Shown here piece after piece: positions 23,760-33,905 of a stretch of DNA of 36,474 nt (positions are counted from its first letter, which is position 1; the number at the start of each line of letters is the position of its first letter). The DNA is taken from positions 1 through 36,474 of the forward strand of contig CALUSN010000004.1 of assembly GCA_944323435.1 (NCBI GenBank), read 5' to 3'. This DNA is from Candidatus Gastranaerophilales bacterium. Lineage in GTDB: Bacteria; Cyanobacteriota; Vampirovibrionia; Gastranaerophilales; Gastranaerophilaceae. The notes beneath the pieces are model-generated. The model was given only the letters and a program-made list of their open reading frames with translations. It made no database searches and had not been told where the DNA came from. A program made the position numbers and the translations under genes.

Positions 23760-26700
23760 TTATATCTCCAAATCTTTTTCGGAAATCTCTTTTTTCGGGA
23801 ATTTATCTACAAATTCCTGAACGATTACATAGAATGCCGGAGTAAGAGCTGCCCCGAGAGTTGCAGCTGCAATCATACCGCCGAATACTGTCGAACCTAC
23901 GGATATTCTTGAATTAGCACCGGCACCGTGTGCAAAAAGCATCGGAAGTACACCGATAATAAATGCTAATTCTGTCATCATAATTGCTCTGAACCTTAAT
24001 TTTGCCGCCTTAACTGCCGCATCTTTTACGGATAAGCCGTGTTTTTCGTGCTCTTCTTTTGCAAACTCAACAATCAAAATAGATTGTTTAGCCGCAAGAC
24101 CGACAAGAGTAATCATACCAACCTGAGAATAAATATCAAAGGACTGATTAAGCATAAGTTGGAATATTAAAGCGCCTAATGCCGCAATCGGCGATATTAA
24201 GAGTACCGCAATCGGGATTGTATAACTTTCGTACAAAGCAACCAGAAACAGGTATACAAATATTAACGCCATTGAAACAATTAATATTGTCTGTCCGGAA
24301 GCTTCTCTTTCCTGCGCGGAAGTACCGGACCAATCAAAGCTTATATCCGCTGGAAGCACATTTTTTGCAACGGCTTCCATTGCATTCATAGCATCGCCGG
24401 AGCTTTTCCCCGCAGCCTGCTGACCTTGAATTTGTACAGACTTATACTGGTTGTATCTTGTAATTGATGCCGTACCGATTGTTTGTCTCAATTTTACTAT
24501 TGATAAAACAGGAACCATAACACCATTATTATTCTTTACATATATTCCGGACAAATCCGTTGCTTTATTTCTAAACTTACTTTCTGCCTGTAATTGCACC
24601 TTATAAACCCTGTCATATTTGTTAAAGTCGTTAACATAATAAGTACCGAGCATAGAAGAAAGGGTTGAATATAATTCCTGTAAGTCCACGTTTTGTGCAA
24701 GAGCCTTTTCATAGTCGATTTCTACAATATACTGAGGAACATTAGCCTGAAATGTAGTATAAACACTTGACAAATCCGGATTCTGATTTGCAGCGGCAAT
24801 AAGCTTTCCTGCCCAGCCTTCCAAATCCTGCGGAGTATATTCGCCTTTAGAAAGCATCTGGAATTCAAAACCGCCCATCATACTCATCCCCATTATCGCT
24901 GGAGGTGAAAACGCAACAATGGACGCTTCTTTAATAGTTGAAGCCTGTGCTCTTATCTTATTAAGAATCGCAATATGTGACATGTCAGTTGCCTGACCTT
25001 TTATTTTTCTTTTAATCCATTCCAGAACACCGACATTTCTGTCTGCATAATCATCAAGCTGAATAATAACCGTTGACTGGTTTGATGCTCCATTACCGCC
25101 AAAAACAGTCAGCTTTTCTTTATTTATACCATCAATATCTTTTATAAGATCAGTAAATTTCCTTGAAACCTGCTCTGTGCGTGTTAATGACGCTCCGTCA
25201 GGAAGTGTAATCTGCGCCAGAAGAACACCCTGATCCTCGTCCGGAATAAAGCCTGTAGAAATTGTTCTGAAGCAGAAGAATGTCAAAGCCAGAATAATTA
25301 TATAGCAAACTATAACAAGTTTTTTGTCATGAACAAACTTGATAACGTATTCCATATAAAAATCTTCAAGTTTTGCAAACATGTCATTAAACTTGACTAC
25401 CAGAATATTACCCTTTTCTTCAAGCTTTGCAATTAAAGGATGCTTTTGTTTAATATTACTTTCACCCTGATGCCCGAGAAAATGCGAACACATAGCCGGC
25501 GAAAGCGTAAGTGCGCAAATTGCTGAAAGTGCAATAGAGACCGCAATACAAACCGCAAATTGCTTGTACATTATGCCTGTCATACCGCCCATAAATACAA
25601 TAGGAACAAATACTGCCATCAAAACGAGTGCCATAGCGACAAGAGCAAATCCAACCTCCTGCATGGTAAGCTGAGTCGCAATAATCGCAGATTTACCCTC
25701 GTCAATATGCCTTTTCACGTTTTCTATAACTACAATTGCATCATCGACTACAACCGCAACAGCCAATACCATTGCAAACAAAGTTAAAAGGTTAATTGAC
25801 ATCCCAAGAGCTTTGAGAATGGCAAAAGTTCCCACCAGAGAAACCGGAATTGTAACACAAGGAACAAGAGTTGCCATTCCGTCTCCCAGAAATAAGAAAA
25901 TAATGACAACTACGATAAATCCGGTAAGGAGAATTGTAAATTCAACCTCCTTCATTGATTCATGTATATAATCAGCATCGTCCTTTACATATAAAATCTT
26001 AATTCCGTTAGACATTTCTGCATTTAACTGTTCAACTTTAGCTTTTACAGCTTTAGACAGATTTATAACATTTGCGTCTGGCAACTGGGAAATCATTACA
26101 ACAGCGGAAGGTTTACCATTAACAAGCCCCAGATTAGAGTATGATTCCGCTCCTAGTTCAACTCTTGCTATATCTTTAAGTTTTACATTAGAGCCATCCA
26201 TATTTGAACGTATTATAATATTTTCAAATTCTTCAACATCATCAAGTCGTCCCTGGGTTTTCAATGTCAATTGAAGCGCTCCCGGATCATCTGTCGGAAG
26301 CTGCCCCAGCGCTCCCGCTGTGACCTGTGTATTCTGATTGGCAATTGCTGTTTTAACCTCGCTTGTTGAAACATTTAAACCTGCCATTTTCTGCGGATCA
26401 AGCCAGATTCTCATTGAATAATTTCCGGCACCGTATACCTCTACATCAGCAACCCCGTCAATACGTTTTAAATCATCTTTTATATAAATAGAACCATAAT
26501 TTGTTAAATCTAATTGTGTCCAGTCGCCGGATTCAGGATACAATGTTAAGATAATTGCACCGGAACCTGATGTTCTGCTTATTGCCGTAACACCGGTCCT
26601 CTGAACATCTTCCGGAAGCTGGGATTGAACCTGCTGAATCCTGTTCTGGACATTCATAAGGTTTATATTCTTATCTGAACCAACCTTAAAATACAAAGTA

Positions 26701-26990
26701 AGAGAATAACTTCCGTCATTTGATGTTGATGTCATATATGTCATATCTTCAACGCCATTAAGCTTATTTTCCAACACTGTGGCAACAGAAGATTCTATAA
26801 CTTCCGCACTGGCGCCCTGATAATTGGCAGAAACCCTTACCTGCGGCGGAGTTACATCCGGATAGCTTTCCTGTTTAAGGCTTACCATGGAGATTAAACC
26901 CATAATCACAATACATACGGAAATTACTAATGCAAATCTTGGTTTCCTTATAAAAAAGAATAGCTTTTCTTTATCAAAAATCTGTTTCAT
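23760..26990 (-). CDS. RND (HAE1/AcrB-type) efflux pump inner membrane protein
   Basis: The protein has 1076 residues, normal for AcrB-type pumps. It has twelve transmembrane helices and two large periplasmic loops. The proton-relay pair D416-D417 lies in TM4 ([19 protein letters not shown]) and the matching lysine in TM10 ([17 protein letters not shown]). [12 protein letters not shown] near residue 600 is typical. Drug-type substrates are likely, but the class cannot be stated. The start overlaps the MFP stop by one base (TAATG). It works with the membrane fusion protein and the TolC-type channel of the same operon. Confidence 0.96.
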   Translation of the reverse strand: MKQIFDKEKLFFFIRKPRFALVISVCIVIMGLISMVSLKQESYPDVTPPQVRVSANYQGASAEVIESSVATVLENKLNGVEDMTYMTSTSNDGSYSLTLYFKVGSDKNINLMNVQNRIQQVQSQLPEDVQRTGVTAISRTSGSGAIILTLYPESGDWTQLDLTNYGSIYIKDDLKRIDGVADVEVYGAGNYSMRIWLDPQKMAGLNVSTSEVKTAIANQNTQVTAGALGQLPTDDPGALQLTLKTQGRLDDVEEFENIIIRSNMDGSNVKLKDIARVELGAESYSNLGLVNGKPSAVVMISQLPDANVINLSKAVKAKVEQLNAEMSNGIKILYVKDDADYIHESMKEVEFTILLTGFIVVVIIFLFLGDGMATLVPCVTIPVSLVGTFAILKALGMSINLLTLFAMVLAVAVVVDDAIVVIENVKRHIDEGKSAIIATQLTMQEVGFALVAMALVLMAVFVPIVFMGGMTGIMYKQFAVCIAVSIALSAICALTLSPAMCSHFLGHQGESNIKQKHPLIAKLEEKGNILVVKFNDMFAKLEDFYMEYVIKFVHDKKLVIVCYIIILALTFFCFRTISTGFIPDEDQGVLLAQITLPDGASLTRTEQVSRKFTDLIKDIDGINKEKLTVFGGNGASNQSTVIIQLDDYADRNVGVLEWIKRKIKGQATDMSHIAILNKIRAQASTIKEASIVAFSPPAIMGMSMMGGFEFQMLSKGEYTPQDLEGWAGKLIAAANQNPDLSSVYTTFQANVPQYIVEIDYEKALAQNVDLQELYSTLSSMLGTYYVNDFNKYDRVYKVQLQAESKFRNKATDLSGIYVKNNNGVMVPVLSIVKLRQTIGTASITRYNQYKSVQIQGQQAAGKSSGDAMNAMEAVAKNVLPADISFDWSGTSAQEREASGQTILIVSMALIFVYLFLVALYESYTIPIAVLLISPIAALGALIFQLMLNQSFDIYSQVGMITLVGLAAKQSILIVEFAKEEHEKHGLSVKDAAVKAAKLRFRAIMMTELAFIIGVLPMLFAHGAGANSRISVGSTVFGGMIAAATLGAALTPAFYVIVQEFVDKFPKKEISEKDLEI

Positions 26991-28138
26991 TATTTTTCAC
27001 TCTGCTTAGTCGTAATTTTTAACTTCTGGCCTTCCTGAGCTACATTCTGAATACCTGTTACTACAATAACATCAGACATTTCAAGCCCTTCTTCTACAAC
27101 CCAGTTATTGTTTATATCATCAGAAACTTTTATGTCTTTTCTTACAGCTTTATTGTTTTCATCAACTGCCCAAACATAATATCCGCTCATTGCATCTCCT
27201 TTAGTACATGCCTGAGGAACTGTCATATATTCAACAAGCTCTGGAGCTATTAGTTTAACCTTCATATAAGCACCCGGAACAAGCCATCCTTTTGAGTTGT
27301 CAAAAGTTGCACGCATTGTAACAGAGCCGGAATTCTTATCTATCTTGTTATCAACAAAATTAATCTTACCGACCTCATCGTACCAGTCGCCGTCAGAAAA
27401 CTGAACTTTTACCTGAACATCTTCAAATTTATTACTTGCTCTCAGTAATTTTACAAAATCATCTGTTTTCAAGCTGAAAGTTACATAAACAGGCGAAACG
27501 CTCGCAACATTAACCAGCGACCCGGAGGAAGCCGTTACATAGTTTCCTTCTGTTATGTTAACCTTACCGATTCTTCCGTCTATCGGTGATTTTATGGTTG
27601 TATAGCCTAAATTTACTTTTGAAAGTTCTAGCTGTTGTTTTGCAGCATCCAATAATGCCTTGTTCTGGTTTCTGGTTGCAAGGCTCTGGTCAACATCAGA
27701 ACGGCTAATCAAATCTTCTTTTACAAGCGCATTAGCCCTGTCCAATTCCTGCTGGGCATTAGTATAAAGCGCCTGATACTGATTAACCGTTGCCATAGCG
27801 TTATTTACAGACAACTGGAATTCTCTCGGGTCTATCTGGAAAAGAAGCTGACCTTTTTTAACAAAATCACCTTCATTAAAATATTTTTTAAGCAAAAATC
27901 CGGAAACACGAGCTATAACATCAATAGAGTATTTAGCCTCAACCCTTCCCGTAGCCTCTGCCGAAACATTAATTTTTTCTATATGAGGATTATCAACAAT
28001 AACTTCCTTTGGCATGCTAAGAGCACGTCTTTGAATAACACCTGCTATAAATCCGGCTGATTTATTATAAATTATAGGAACTATTATTATAAGCAATATA
28101 ATAATTCCTACCTGCTTACGCGTAAGTTTTATTTTCAT
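26990..28138 (-). CDS. RND efflux periplasmic adaptor (membrane fusion protein)
   Basis: The protein has 382 residues from the ATG at 28138, which has GGAGAGAGG immediately upstream. The frame continues 40 codons further into the MerR gene, which I regard as spurious. One N-terminal membrane anchor ([15 protein letters not shown]) replaces a lipobox. Barrel-sandwich/lipoyl halves ([26 protein letters not shown] and [10 protein letters not shown]) flank a helical hairpin, followed by beta-barrel and membrane-proximal domains. It bridges the pump and the outer membrane channel. The 106 bp to the MerR gene contain no terminator I can see, so the four genes are probably one operon. Confidence 0.94.
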   Translation of the reverse strand: MKIKLTRKQVGIIILLIIIVPIIYNKSAGFIAGVIQRRALSMPKEVIVDNPHIEKINVSAEATGRVEAKYSIDVIARVSGFLLKKYFNEGDFVKKGQLLFQIDPREFQLSVNNAMATVNQYQALYTNAQQELDRANALVKEDLISRSDVDQSLATRNQNKALLDAAKQQLELSKVNLGYTTIKSPIDGRIGKVNITEGNYVTASSGSLVNVASVSPVYVTFSLKTDDFVKLLRASNKFEDVQVKVQFSDGDWYDEVGKINFVDNKIDKNSGSVTMRATFDNSKGWLVPGAYMKVKLIAPELVEYMTVPQACTKGDAMSGYYVWAVDENNKAVRKDIKVSDDINNNWVVEEGLEMSDVIVVTGIQNVAQEGQKLKITTKQSEK

Positions 28139-28244
28139 ACCTCTCTCCATATACTTTATTTGGAATAATTTAATTCTAAAATCTATTGATAGTAATGTCA
28201 ATTCCGATTTACAAATTTTCAAATAAATAAAGGAGAAAATTTGG

Positions 28245-28664
28245 TCATTTAACAGCACACTCCTGCTTGTTTGTTTGATTCATAGGGTTCCAGTTATCCT
28301 GCAGGTTATGTTTTATTAGATTTTTGTAGTGTTCTTCTTTATAATCCAGTATCGCAAGCTGTTTTTTCAAATCTTCCATCTGTTTCAAAGCTTTTTCACG
28401 CGTAGCTTTTATGATTTCATATCTCTCGGAAATTGTTGAATCACCGACAATACACAGGTCTATATAACGTTTTACAAGTTTATTTTCCGTACCTATTGAG
28501 CGGAGACATTTTACTATTCTTACCCAGTTTAAATCATTATCCGAAAACATTCGTATATTATTACGATTCCTTGTAACAAAAGGGAAAAAACCGCTTTTAG
28601 CCCAGAAACGAAGTGTATGTTCGGAAATATCCATCTTTTCAGCAACTTCTTTAATTGTATACAT
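28245..28664 (-). CDS. MerR-family transcriptional regulator
   Basis: The protein has 139 residues. The winged helix-turn-helix is at 1-70 (MYTIKEVAEKMDISEHTLRFWAKSGFF then the RMFSDNDLNWVRIVKCLR wing). A long dimerisation coiled coil (about 95-125) ends with no clear effector domain. Cysteines are few and not in the metal-site pattern of MerR/CueR, so it resembles small-molecule or stress sensors. AGAGG lies 7 nt before the ATG. As the first gene of the efflux operon it probably controls that operon and itself, as MerR proteins act on promoters with long spacers. Confidence 0.87.
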   Translation of the reverse strand: MYTIKEVAEKMDISEHTLRFWAKSGFFPFVTRNRNNIRMFSDNDLNWVRIVKCLRSIGTENKLVKRYIDLCIVGDSTISERYEIIKATREKALKQMEDLKKQLAILDYKEEHYKNLIKHNLQDNWNPMNQTNKQECAVK

Positions 28665-28695
28665 GCAATTCCTCTTTCATTACAATATAACTTTA

Positions 28696-28721
28696 GCACA
28701 AATTAAGTATTTGCGCACAAA
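28696..28721 (-). promoter_or_regulatory. Direct repeats upstream of the MerR/efflux operon
   Basis: TTTGTGC occurs twice on the minus strand (28702-28696 and 28721-28715), exactly 19 bp apart, near two helical turns. It lies just upstream of the MerR ribosome binding site. It could be the regulator's own site, although MerR operators are normally dyads. Confidence 0.3.
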
Positions 28722-28834
28722 AGTTTATTGCAGCAACTATTTATACTATTTCATCATATTCTGTTGTTATAAATACAAATGAATAGCTGCAAATGGCAAT
28801 GATATAACTGACATATAAATTGTAGCTGCGGTTT

Positions 28835-29788
28835 TTAATAGGAACGCTGATTTACTATATAAATATTAAGGATTTCCTGATACAATTCCTGCGGCAGCTT
28901 TCCGAAGGCTTTCAATAAACTTTCTGCTTTTTTAATTTTTGCCAGGCATACCCTTCTGTCGTATTGATTAAGTATCTCCGGCTCTGTTTCGATATGGGTT
29001 TTAAATTCATTTAGCAGTTCTAATAAATCCTGAGGGTTGTCAATTGTAATTTCAATTCTGTCAAAGGATTCTACTGCTGCAACATTTACCAAGTGCTGCC
29101 ATTTCTTTTCATAAGGTGCCCCTATTTGTTTGTCAAAATCTATTTCCGGATGGTCGGCTTTGTATTGCTTTTCTTTCTTTGTCCATTCTTTTTCCGGCAG
29201 GGTTGCCTTGTCAAACCTGTATAACATTTGGTATTTTATATCATCACTTTTTATTTCATAACCGTATTTTACTGCACTTTTAATTTCTTCGATTAAATAA
29301 TTTAGTTCAATTGCAGCCCTTTTGTCCTGATTGCAATTTTCAGTAACCCGTCTCAAGTGGGCTTTATTCATATCAATAAGATTTAGAATTTCTTCCTTTG
29401 ACTTTGGAGTATAAAGTTTTTTTAACTCTTCCTTATCATATACTTCGCCTTTTTTATCAAGTTCCTTGCAAACCTCCTCAAAAGCTTCCTGGTAATCGGA
29501 ATCATTAAGGGTTGCAAAATTAAATATATCTTCAATTTTTTCGTGCGAAGTTTTATACCGTAAATCAACAGCTCTGCCTAACGCCGCAGCACCGGCTGTA
29601 CCGAAAAGCCCTAAAGTAAATATTGTTCCTAAAACCGCAGGATTTTCTATTGGGTTTGTTTTAGCCCTCTGTTCTGTTTTGATTTCATTCTTGTTATTAT
29701 CAACTGTTGTTTTAACGAGCATTCCGCCTGAAATAGCTGTAGTAAATGCCAGCGGCAGTATTGCTTTTGAAAATCGGGTTTTAATCAT
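28835..29788 (-). CDS. Membrane-anchored hypothetical protein (317 aa)
   Basis: The protein has 317 residues. An N-terminal hydrophobic segment (about 10-28) could be a signal anchor, and a second Gly/Ala-rich segment (about 50-73, including LGTIFTLGLFGTAGAAALG) is a probable membrane helix. The remaining ~240 residues are charged and helical, possibly facing the cytoplasm or periplasm. I recognise no family. The ATG has AAGGAAGTG 6 nt upstream. It is divergent from nadE across a promoter region with shared elements, which suggests co-regulation or a common operator. Confidence 0.75.
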   Translation of the reverse strand: MIKTRFSKAILPLAFTTAISGGMLVKTTVDNNKNEIKTEQRAKTNPIENPAVLGTIFTLGLFGTAGAAALGRAVDLRYKTSHEKIEDIFNFATLNDSDYQEAFEEVCKELDKKGEVYDKEELKKLYTPKSKEEILNLIDMNKAHLRRVTENCNQDKRAAIELNYLIEEIKSAVKYGYEIKSDDIKYQMLYRFDKATLPEKEWTKKEKQYKADHPEIDFDKQIGAPYEKKWQHLVNVAAVESFDRIEITIDNPQDLLELLNEFKTHIETEPEILNQYDRRVCLAKIKKAESLLKAFGKLPQELYQEILNIYIVNQRSY

Positions 29789-29874
29789 ATTACACTTCCT
29801 TAGTTTTGTTAAAGCTTATGAAGCTTTGGAATTGCTTATTTTATCTTTTATTTTTACATAACTTAATATATAGG

Positions 29875-29937
29875 GTTAATGTCGGATTATACTAACCCGA
29901 CATTAACTTTGCAATAGAATTTTCCGCAAGGTATAAT
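29875..29937. promoter_or_regulatory. Symmetric divergent promoter of nadE and the 29788 gene with an 11-bp dyad
   Basis: The self-complementary hexamer TTGCAA (29909-29914) can be the -35 for both strands. Exactly 17 bp to its right is TATAAT (29932-29937, plus, for nadE). Exactly 17 bp to its left is TATAAT on the minus strand (29886-29891, for the 29788 gene). GTTAATGTCGG (29875-29885) and CCGACATTAAC (29897-29907) form a perfect 11-bp dyad straddling the minus-strand -10 and touching the shared -35. A further small dyad AAAACC-GAGA-GGTTTT (29938-29953) overlaps the nadE Shine-Dalgarno. Confidence 0.7.
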
Positions 29938-29957
29938 AAAACCGAGAGGTTTTAAGA

Positions 29958-31988
29958 ATGAATTTGTACGAACTATCCGAAATAGCAGATAAGAGATTTT
30001 CTCACGGAGAAGAAATCCCTGAAAATATTATTGATGGGATTAAAAATATTGTATCAGAAGGCGGGTATATCGGGATGGCGCAGATTAACCCGATTGCCGG
30101 AAATATTGAATATAACGCAAAAAAGATTGCAAAATACATTAAATATGCCGCTAAAATCGGGCTTGAAATGGTTGTTTTTCCTGAACTTGCGCTAATGGGG
30201 TATCCGATAGAAGATACAATTGACAGACATCCGGTTATTGTTGATGAAAACATTAAATGGCTTAAAGGGCTTGCAAAGATTACAAGCGGAACTACAGCTT
30301 TAGTCGGGTTTGTAGAGCCGAGAAAAAAGGATGCGGAAGGCAAGAAGTATTTTAACTCCGTTGCTATACTGAAAAACGGGAAAATTCAAGGTATTGTAAG
30401 AAAATCTCTGCTTCCTAATTATTCTGAATTCAATGACTACAGATACATAGAGCCGTCTCCGGTTGTAGGAGTTCAGCCTGCAGAAACTCTCGGGTGTTTT
30501 GATAAAGACAGTATTAAAGACTCTCCGAAAGTATATGAAAAATACGGAATCTCAATATGCGAGGACTGCTGGAACAATAAAGAATTTTTTGAAAAACACC
30601 TTTACGAAAAGGATCCGATAGAAGAACTTTCTAAAGAAAACCCTGAAATATTTATAAACTGTTCTGCGTCTCCGACTAGAGCAAAGAAAGAGCAGTTAAA
30701 ACACAACATGCTCTCGTTCATTGCAAAAAAATATAAAACTCCAATAGTTTATGTAAATCAGGTCGGCGCAATTGATAACAGCTCTTTTGACGGCTCAAGC
30801 AGAGTATTCGGTTCAAACGGTGAACTTATAGCAAGGGCAAAATCTTTTGAAGAGCAGTTTTTAATCGTAAATCCCTCAAAAGGCATAGGGAAAATTTACC
30901 CCCTTACAAAAGGGCTTGATAAATCTTTAACAGAACAAAAAGTTTTCACACTTGAGTACGAATCTGACTTAGAGAGAACATACAAAACAATTATTCAGGG
31001 AATAAGAGATTATTTCAAAAAATGCGGGTTTAAACGTGCGGTTTTAGGTCTTTCAGGCGGGCTGGATTCAACTGTTTGCGCAGTTCTTATGGCTGACGCT
31101 ATCGGGAAAGAAAACGTTTTTGGTATTTCCATGCCGTCTCATATTACAAGCAGGGAAAGCAAGTCTGATGCTGAAGAACTAGCTCATAATCTGGGCATAA
31201 ATTTTGCAGAGGCATCAATCAGACCGATGATTGATACAACTACGGAATGCTTGAATAAATTATTTGGGGATGTAGAAAAAGCCTGGGGAAAATACTGGGA
31301 TGCCAAAAGTGGAATGTTTACTAACCACCGTGAAACATTTACCCCCTCGTTTACACCGGATAATATACAAGCCCGCTCAAGAGCTATGTTTCTCTGGGGA
31401 ATAAGTAACGAATTCGCTTCCTGTATTCCGATTGCAACCTCCGATAAATCAGAGCTTTATATGGGATATGCAACCATTAACGGTGATATGTCAGGCGGAT
31501 TTGCGCCAATTGCGGATGTTCCTAAGACAAAACTGTTTGCTTTTGCAAGATGGCTTAACGCAAACAGAGAAGAAAAAAATGCAATTCCGGAAGCAATAAT
31601 ATTAAAAAAACCGGGAGCAGAGCTTGCAATCGACCCTAAGACAGGAAAACCGCTTATCGCAGAAGATGCTCTGATGCCTTATGAATTCTTGGATGAAATT
31701 ATCTGGCGTGTAGAAAACAAAAACGAAGGGTATCAGGATTTATTAGAAACCTCATTTGTTTATGAGACTCACAATAAGATTTCAAAAGAGCAAAAAACTG
31801 AATGGATAGACAAATTTTTCAGAAGAATGTCAACCGCCCTTTATAAATGGTCAATCTTACCGCCGTCTGTAATCGTAGAATCACGCTCTATTAATAAATA
31901 TGATTACCGTCAGCCTATAACCTCCGCTAAAATTAACTACAAAGGGGTAAATGACGAAACTGTAAATGCAATTCTTACAGAATTATAA
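29958..31988 (+). CDS. nadE: Glutamine-dependent NAD+ synthetase
   Basis: The protein has 676 residues. After a 36-residue N-terminal lead come the nitrilase-type glutaminase domain (GMAQINPIAG, E in VVFPELALMGYP, K in VRKSLLPNYSEF, C in SICEDCW) and the synthetase domain with ATP pyrophosphatase P-loop LSGGLDSTVCA. The loop TSDKSELYMGYATINGDMSGG and DVPKTKLFAFARW bind deamido-NAD. It makes NAD+ from deamido-NAD, ATP and glutamine in the cytoplasm. GAGAGG lies 8 nt before the ATG. The promoter is the best in the window. The N-terminal lead is longer than usual. Confidence 0.96.
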   Translation: MNLYELSEIADKRFSHGEEIPENIIDGIKNIVSEGGYIGMAQINPIAGNIEYNAKKIAKYIKYAAKIGLEMVVFPELALMGYPIEDTIDRHPVIVDENIKWLKGLAKITSGTTALVGFVEPRKKDAEGKKYFNSVAILKNGKIQGIVRKSLLPNYSEFNDYRYIEPSPVVGVQPAETLGCFDKDSIKDSPKVYEKYGISICEDCWNNKEFFEKHLYEKDPIEELSKENPEIFINCSASPTRAKKEQLKHNMLSFIAKKYKTPIVYVNQVGAIDNSSFDGSSRVFGSNGELIARAKSFEEQFLIVNPSKGIGKIYPLTKGLDKSLTEQKVFTLEYESDLERTYKTIIQGIRDYFKKCGFKRAVLGLSGGLDSTVCAVLMADAIGKENVFGISMPSHITSRESKSDAEELAHNLGINFAEASIRPMIDTTTECLNKLFGDVEKAWGKYWDAKSGMFTNHRETFTPSFTPDNIQARSRAMFLWGISNEFASCIPIATSDKSELYMGYATINGDMSGGFAPIADVPKTKLFAFARWLNANREEKNAIPEAIILKKPGAELAIDPKTGKPLIAEDALMPYEFLDEIIWRVENKNEGYQDLLETSFVYETHNKISKEQKTEWIDKFFRRMSTALYKWSILPPSVIVESRSINKYDYRQPITSAKINYKGVNDETVNAILTEL

Positions 31989-32121
31989 AATCAGTACACA
32001 ATAAAACGTTTCTATGATTAATTTCAATTGCAATTTCTGCTTATTGTATAAAGAGTGCTTCTTGAATACATCTCGCTTTGAAATGTAAATATTTGTAAAT
32101 TTAACCAAATCAAAAAAGCAA

Positions 32122-32158
32122 TTTCTACAAACGGGTAGTTTTAATATAAATGTAGAAA
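32122..32158 (+). promoter_or_regulatory. Inverted repeat around the promoter of the 32179 gene
   Basis: TTTCTACA (32122-32129) and TGTAGAAA (32151-32158) are exact reverse complements. A likely -10 (TAATAT, 32142-32147) lies between them, so a bound protein or a fold would cover the promoter. GTGAGG and the ATG at 32179 follow. The remaining sequence from 31989 is AT-rich with no ORF. Confidence 0.4.
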
Positions 32159-32178
32159 ATAAAGTGTGAGGTAAAAAT

Positions 32179-32475
32179 ATGTCAACAACAATTACTCCGG
32201 TACAAACTCAAACAGCAGAAGCACCTGCATTTAAGGCAAAAGGCAAATCTGCCAATATGATTGCAGATATGGTTATCCCGAAGGCAAAAAAATTAACACC
32301 GGAACAGGCTTTTATGGAACGTGTTGCCGGTATGAGCTGCGCAGCAAGTACTCCTGATAAAGAAATCCTAAAAGAAACAGTGCTCAGAGAAACAGCGCTT
32401 GGTCACTTTGATTTTGTAAAAGGTATTAATGAATATCTGGCAAATAGCGCTGCAAAAAATGGTTATAAAAAGTAA
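32179..32475 (+). CDS. Small hypothetical protein (98 aa)
   Basis: The protein has 98 residues. The first 20 are Thr/Gln/Ala-rich and disordered-looking, then PAFKAKGKSANM, then two probable amphipathic helices. It has no signal peptide and no membrane segment, and I know no family. GAGG lies before the ATG. The gene has its own promoter region and a strong terminator, so it is a separate unit. Its regular codon use and good signals suggest abundant expression. The FxAK segment recalls FTALKS of the 34690 protein, but such a short match may be chance. Confidence 0.72.
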   Translation: MSTTITPVQTQTAEAPAFKAKGKSANMIADMVIPKAKKLTPEQAFMERVAGMSCAASTPDKEILKETVLRETALGHFDFVKGINEYLANSAAKNGYKK

Positions 32476-32487
32476 TTTTAATATGTA

Positions 32488-32520
32488 AAAAGGCGCAGCC
32501 AAAGGCTGCGCCTTTTTTTT
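32488..32520 (+). terminator. Rho-independent terminator
   Basis: AAAAGGCGCAGCC (32488-32500) pairs with GGCTGCGCCTTTT (32504-32516) across an AAA loop, followed by more T. It ends the 32179 unit. Confidence 0.95.
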
Positions 32521-32591
32521 GTTATTAAATATAAATACTACTTTACATTCAATCTTAATAATTGTATTATTATATTGAGATTGGAGGAATT

Positions 32592-33905
32592 TTGGCAGAA
32601 AAGTTCAAAATCATAGGCGGAGAGACTTTAAGAGGCGAAGTTTCTATCGGTGGAGCAAAAAATGCTGTATTAAAGCATCTTGCTGCAACAATATTAGTTA
32701 AAGGGAAAACCAAAATATATAATGTCCCCCGTCTAACAGACGTTGATATTATGCTGAATGTCCTTTCCGATCTGGGCGCAAAATATATTTATGATAAAGA
32801 AGAAAAATCTGTTGAGGTTGATGCTACCAATATTACTTCAATTACAGCAAAATACGAACTTGTTAGTAAAATGCGGGCATCTTTTATAATACTCGGCGCT
32901 TTAATGTCAAGGTGCAAAGAAGCTATTGTCGCCCTTCCTGGCGGCTGCGCAATCGGCGAAAGACGGGTTGATTTTCATATAAAAGGATTGGAAGCTCTCG
33001 GTGCAAAAATAAAAATAGAAAACGGATATGTTCATGCCAAAGCTTCAAAACTTATCGGAACAGATATTTATCTGGATATTCCGTCAGTGGGTGCGACAGA
33101 AAATTTAATGCTTGCAGCAGTCCTTGCGGAAGGCTCTACCAGAATTCAAAATGCGGCGCAGGAACCTGAAATTATTGATCTTGCAAACTTTTTAAATACA
33201 ATTGGGGCTGATATAATCGGAGCCGGTTCGTCAGAAATCATAATTAACGGGGTTAAGGCCGAAAATCTGCACTCTGCAGAATATACAACAATTCCGGACA
33301 GAATTGAAGCAGGTACTTTCATGGCTGCAGTTGTTGCTACAAAAGGTAAGGCCGTCATAAGGAATGTTTTTCCGGCTCATTTAACATTTTTCAACGATAA
33401 ATTAATAAAAATGGGAGCAAACATAAAGCTTATTGAGCCTACAACAATAGAAGTAAGCTGCAGAAGCAGATTAAATTCCATAAATTTTGTTACCCAGCCT
33501 TATCCGGGATTTCCTACGGATTTACAGGCTATTGCAATGACTTTGCTTACAACTGCAAACGGAGTCGGAATTATTACCGAAAGTTTGTATGAAAACCGTT
33601 TTATGCAGGTTCCTGATTTGAGAAGAATGGGGGCTGATATACATCAAGACAGGAACCATGCAATTGTAAAAGGTGTAAAAAATCTAACCGGAGCAACGGT
33701 TGCCGCCAGCGACCTGAGAGCAGGAGCCGCACTTGTTATTGCAGGTTTGATTGCTAACGGCGAAACTACAGTTGAAAAACTGCACCATATTGACCGCGGA
33801 TATGAAGAGTTTGAACAAAAACTCCAAAAAATGGGCGGCAGGATTTACAGATATGATGAAACTGAAAATCAAATAAAGGGGGTATTTAATGAGTCCCGCT
33901 TATAA
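32592..33905 (+). CDS. murA: UDP-N-acetylglucosamine 1-carboxyvinyltransferase
   Basis: The protein has 437 residues from the TTG at 32592. The frame extends ten codons upstream through a -10-like TATATT, but LAEKFKIIGGETLRGEV starts where MurA proteins do, and GGAGG precedes the TTG. The catalytic loop has LPGGCAIGERRVDFH with the active-site Cys that reacts with phosphoenolpyruvate and fosfomycin. K of GGAKNAVLK and RMGADI near the end are conserved. It performs the first committed step of peptidoglycan synthesis. The last 17 bases overlap the next gene. Confidence 0.95.
   Translation: MAEKFKIIGGETLRGEVSIGGAKNAVLKHLAATILVKGKTKIYNVPRLTDVDIMLNVLSDLGAKYIYDKEEKSVEVDATNITSITAKYELVSKMRASFIILGALMSRCKEAIVALPGGCAIGERRVDFHIKGLEALGAKIKIENGYVHAKASKLIGTDIYLDIPSVGATENLMLAAVLAEGSTRIQNAAQEPEIIDLANFLNTIGADIIGAGSSEIIINGVKAENLHSAEYTTIPDRIEAGTFMAAVVATKGKAVIRNVFPAHLTFFNDKLIKMGANIKLIEPTTIEVSCRSRLNSINFVTQPYPGFPTDLQAIAMTLLTTANGVGIITESLYENRFMQVPDLRRMGADIHQDRNHAIVKGVKNLTGATVAASDLRAGAALVIAGLIANGETTVEKLHHIDRGYEEFEQKLQKMGGRIYRYDETENQIKGVFNESRL

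Noticed and set aside
23445-23912. Plus-strand 155-codon ORF over the TolC/RND junction
   Set aside because: It is antisense to two well-supported genes across their joint, has no ribosome binding site, and its Phe/Ser-rich composition is that of a reverse-strand shadow.
28139-28258. 40-codon N-terminal extension of the membrane fusion protein
   Set aside because: It overlaps the MerR gene and lacks a Shine-Dalgarno. A strong GGAGAGAGG sits before the internal ATG, where the membrane anchor begins.
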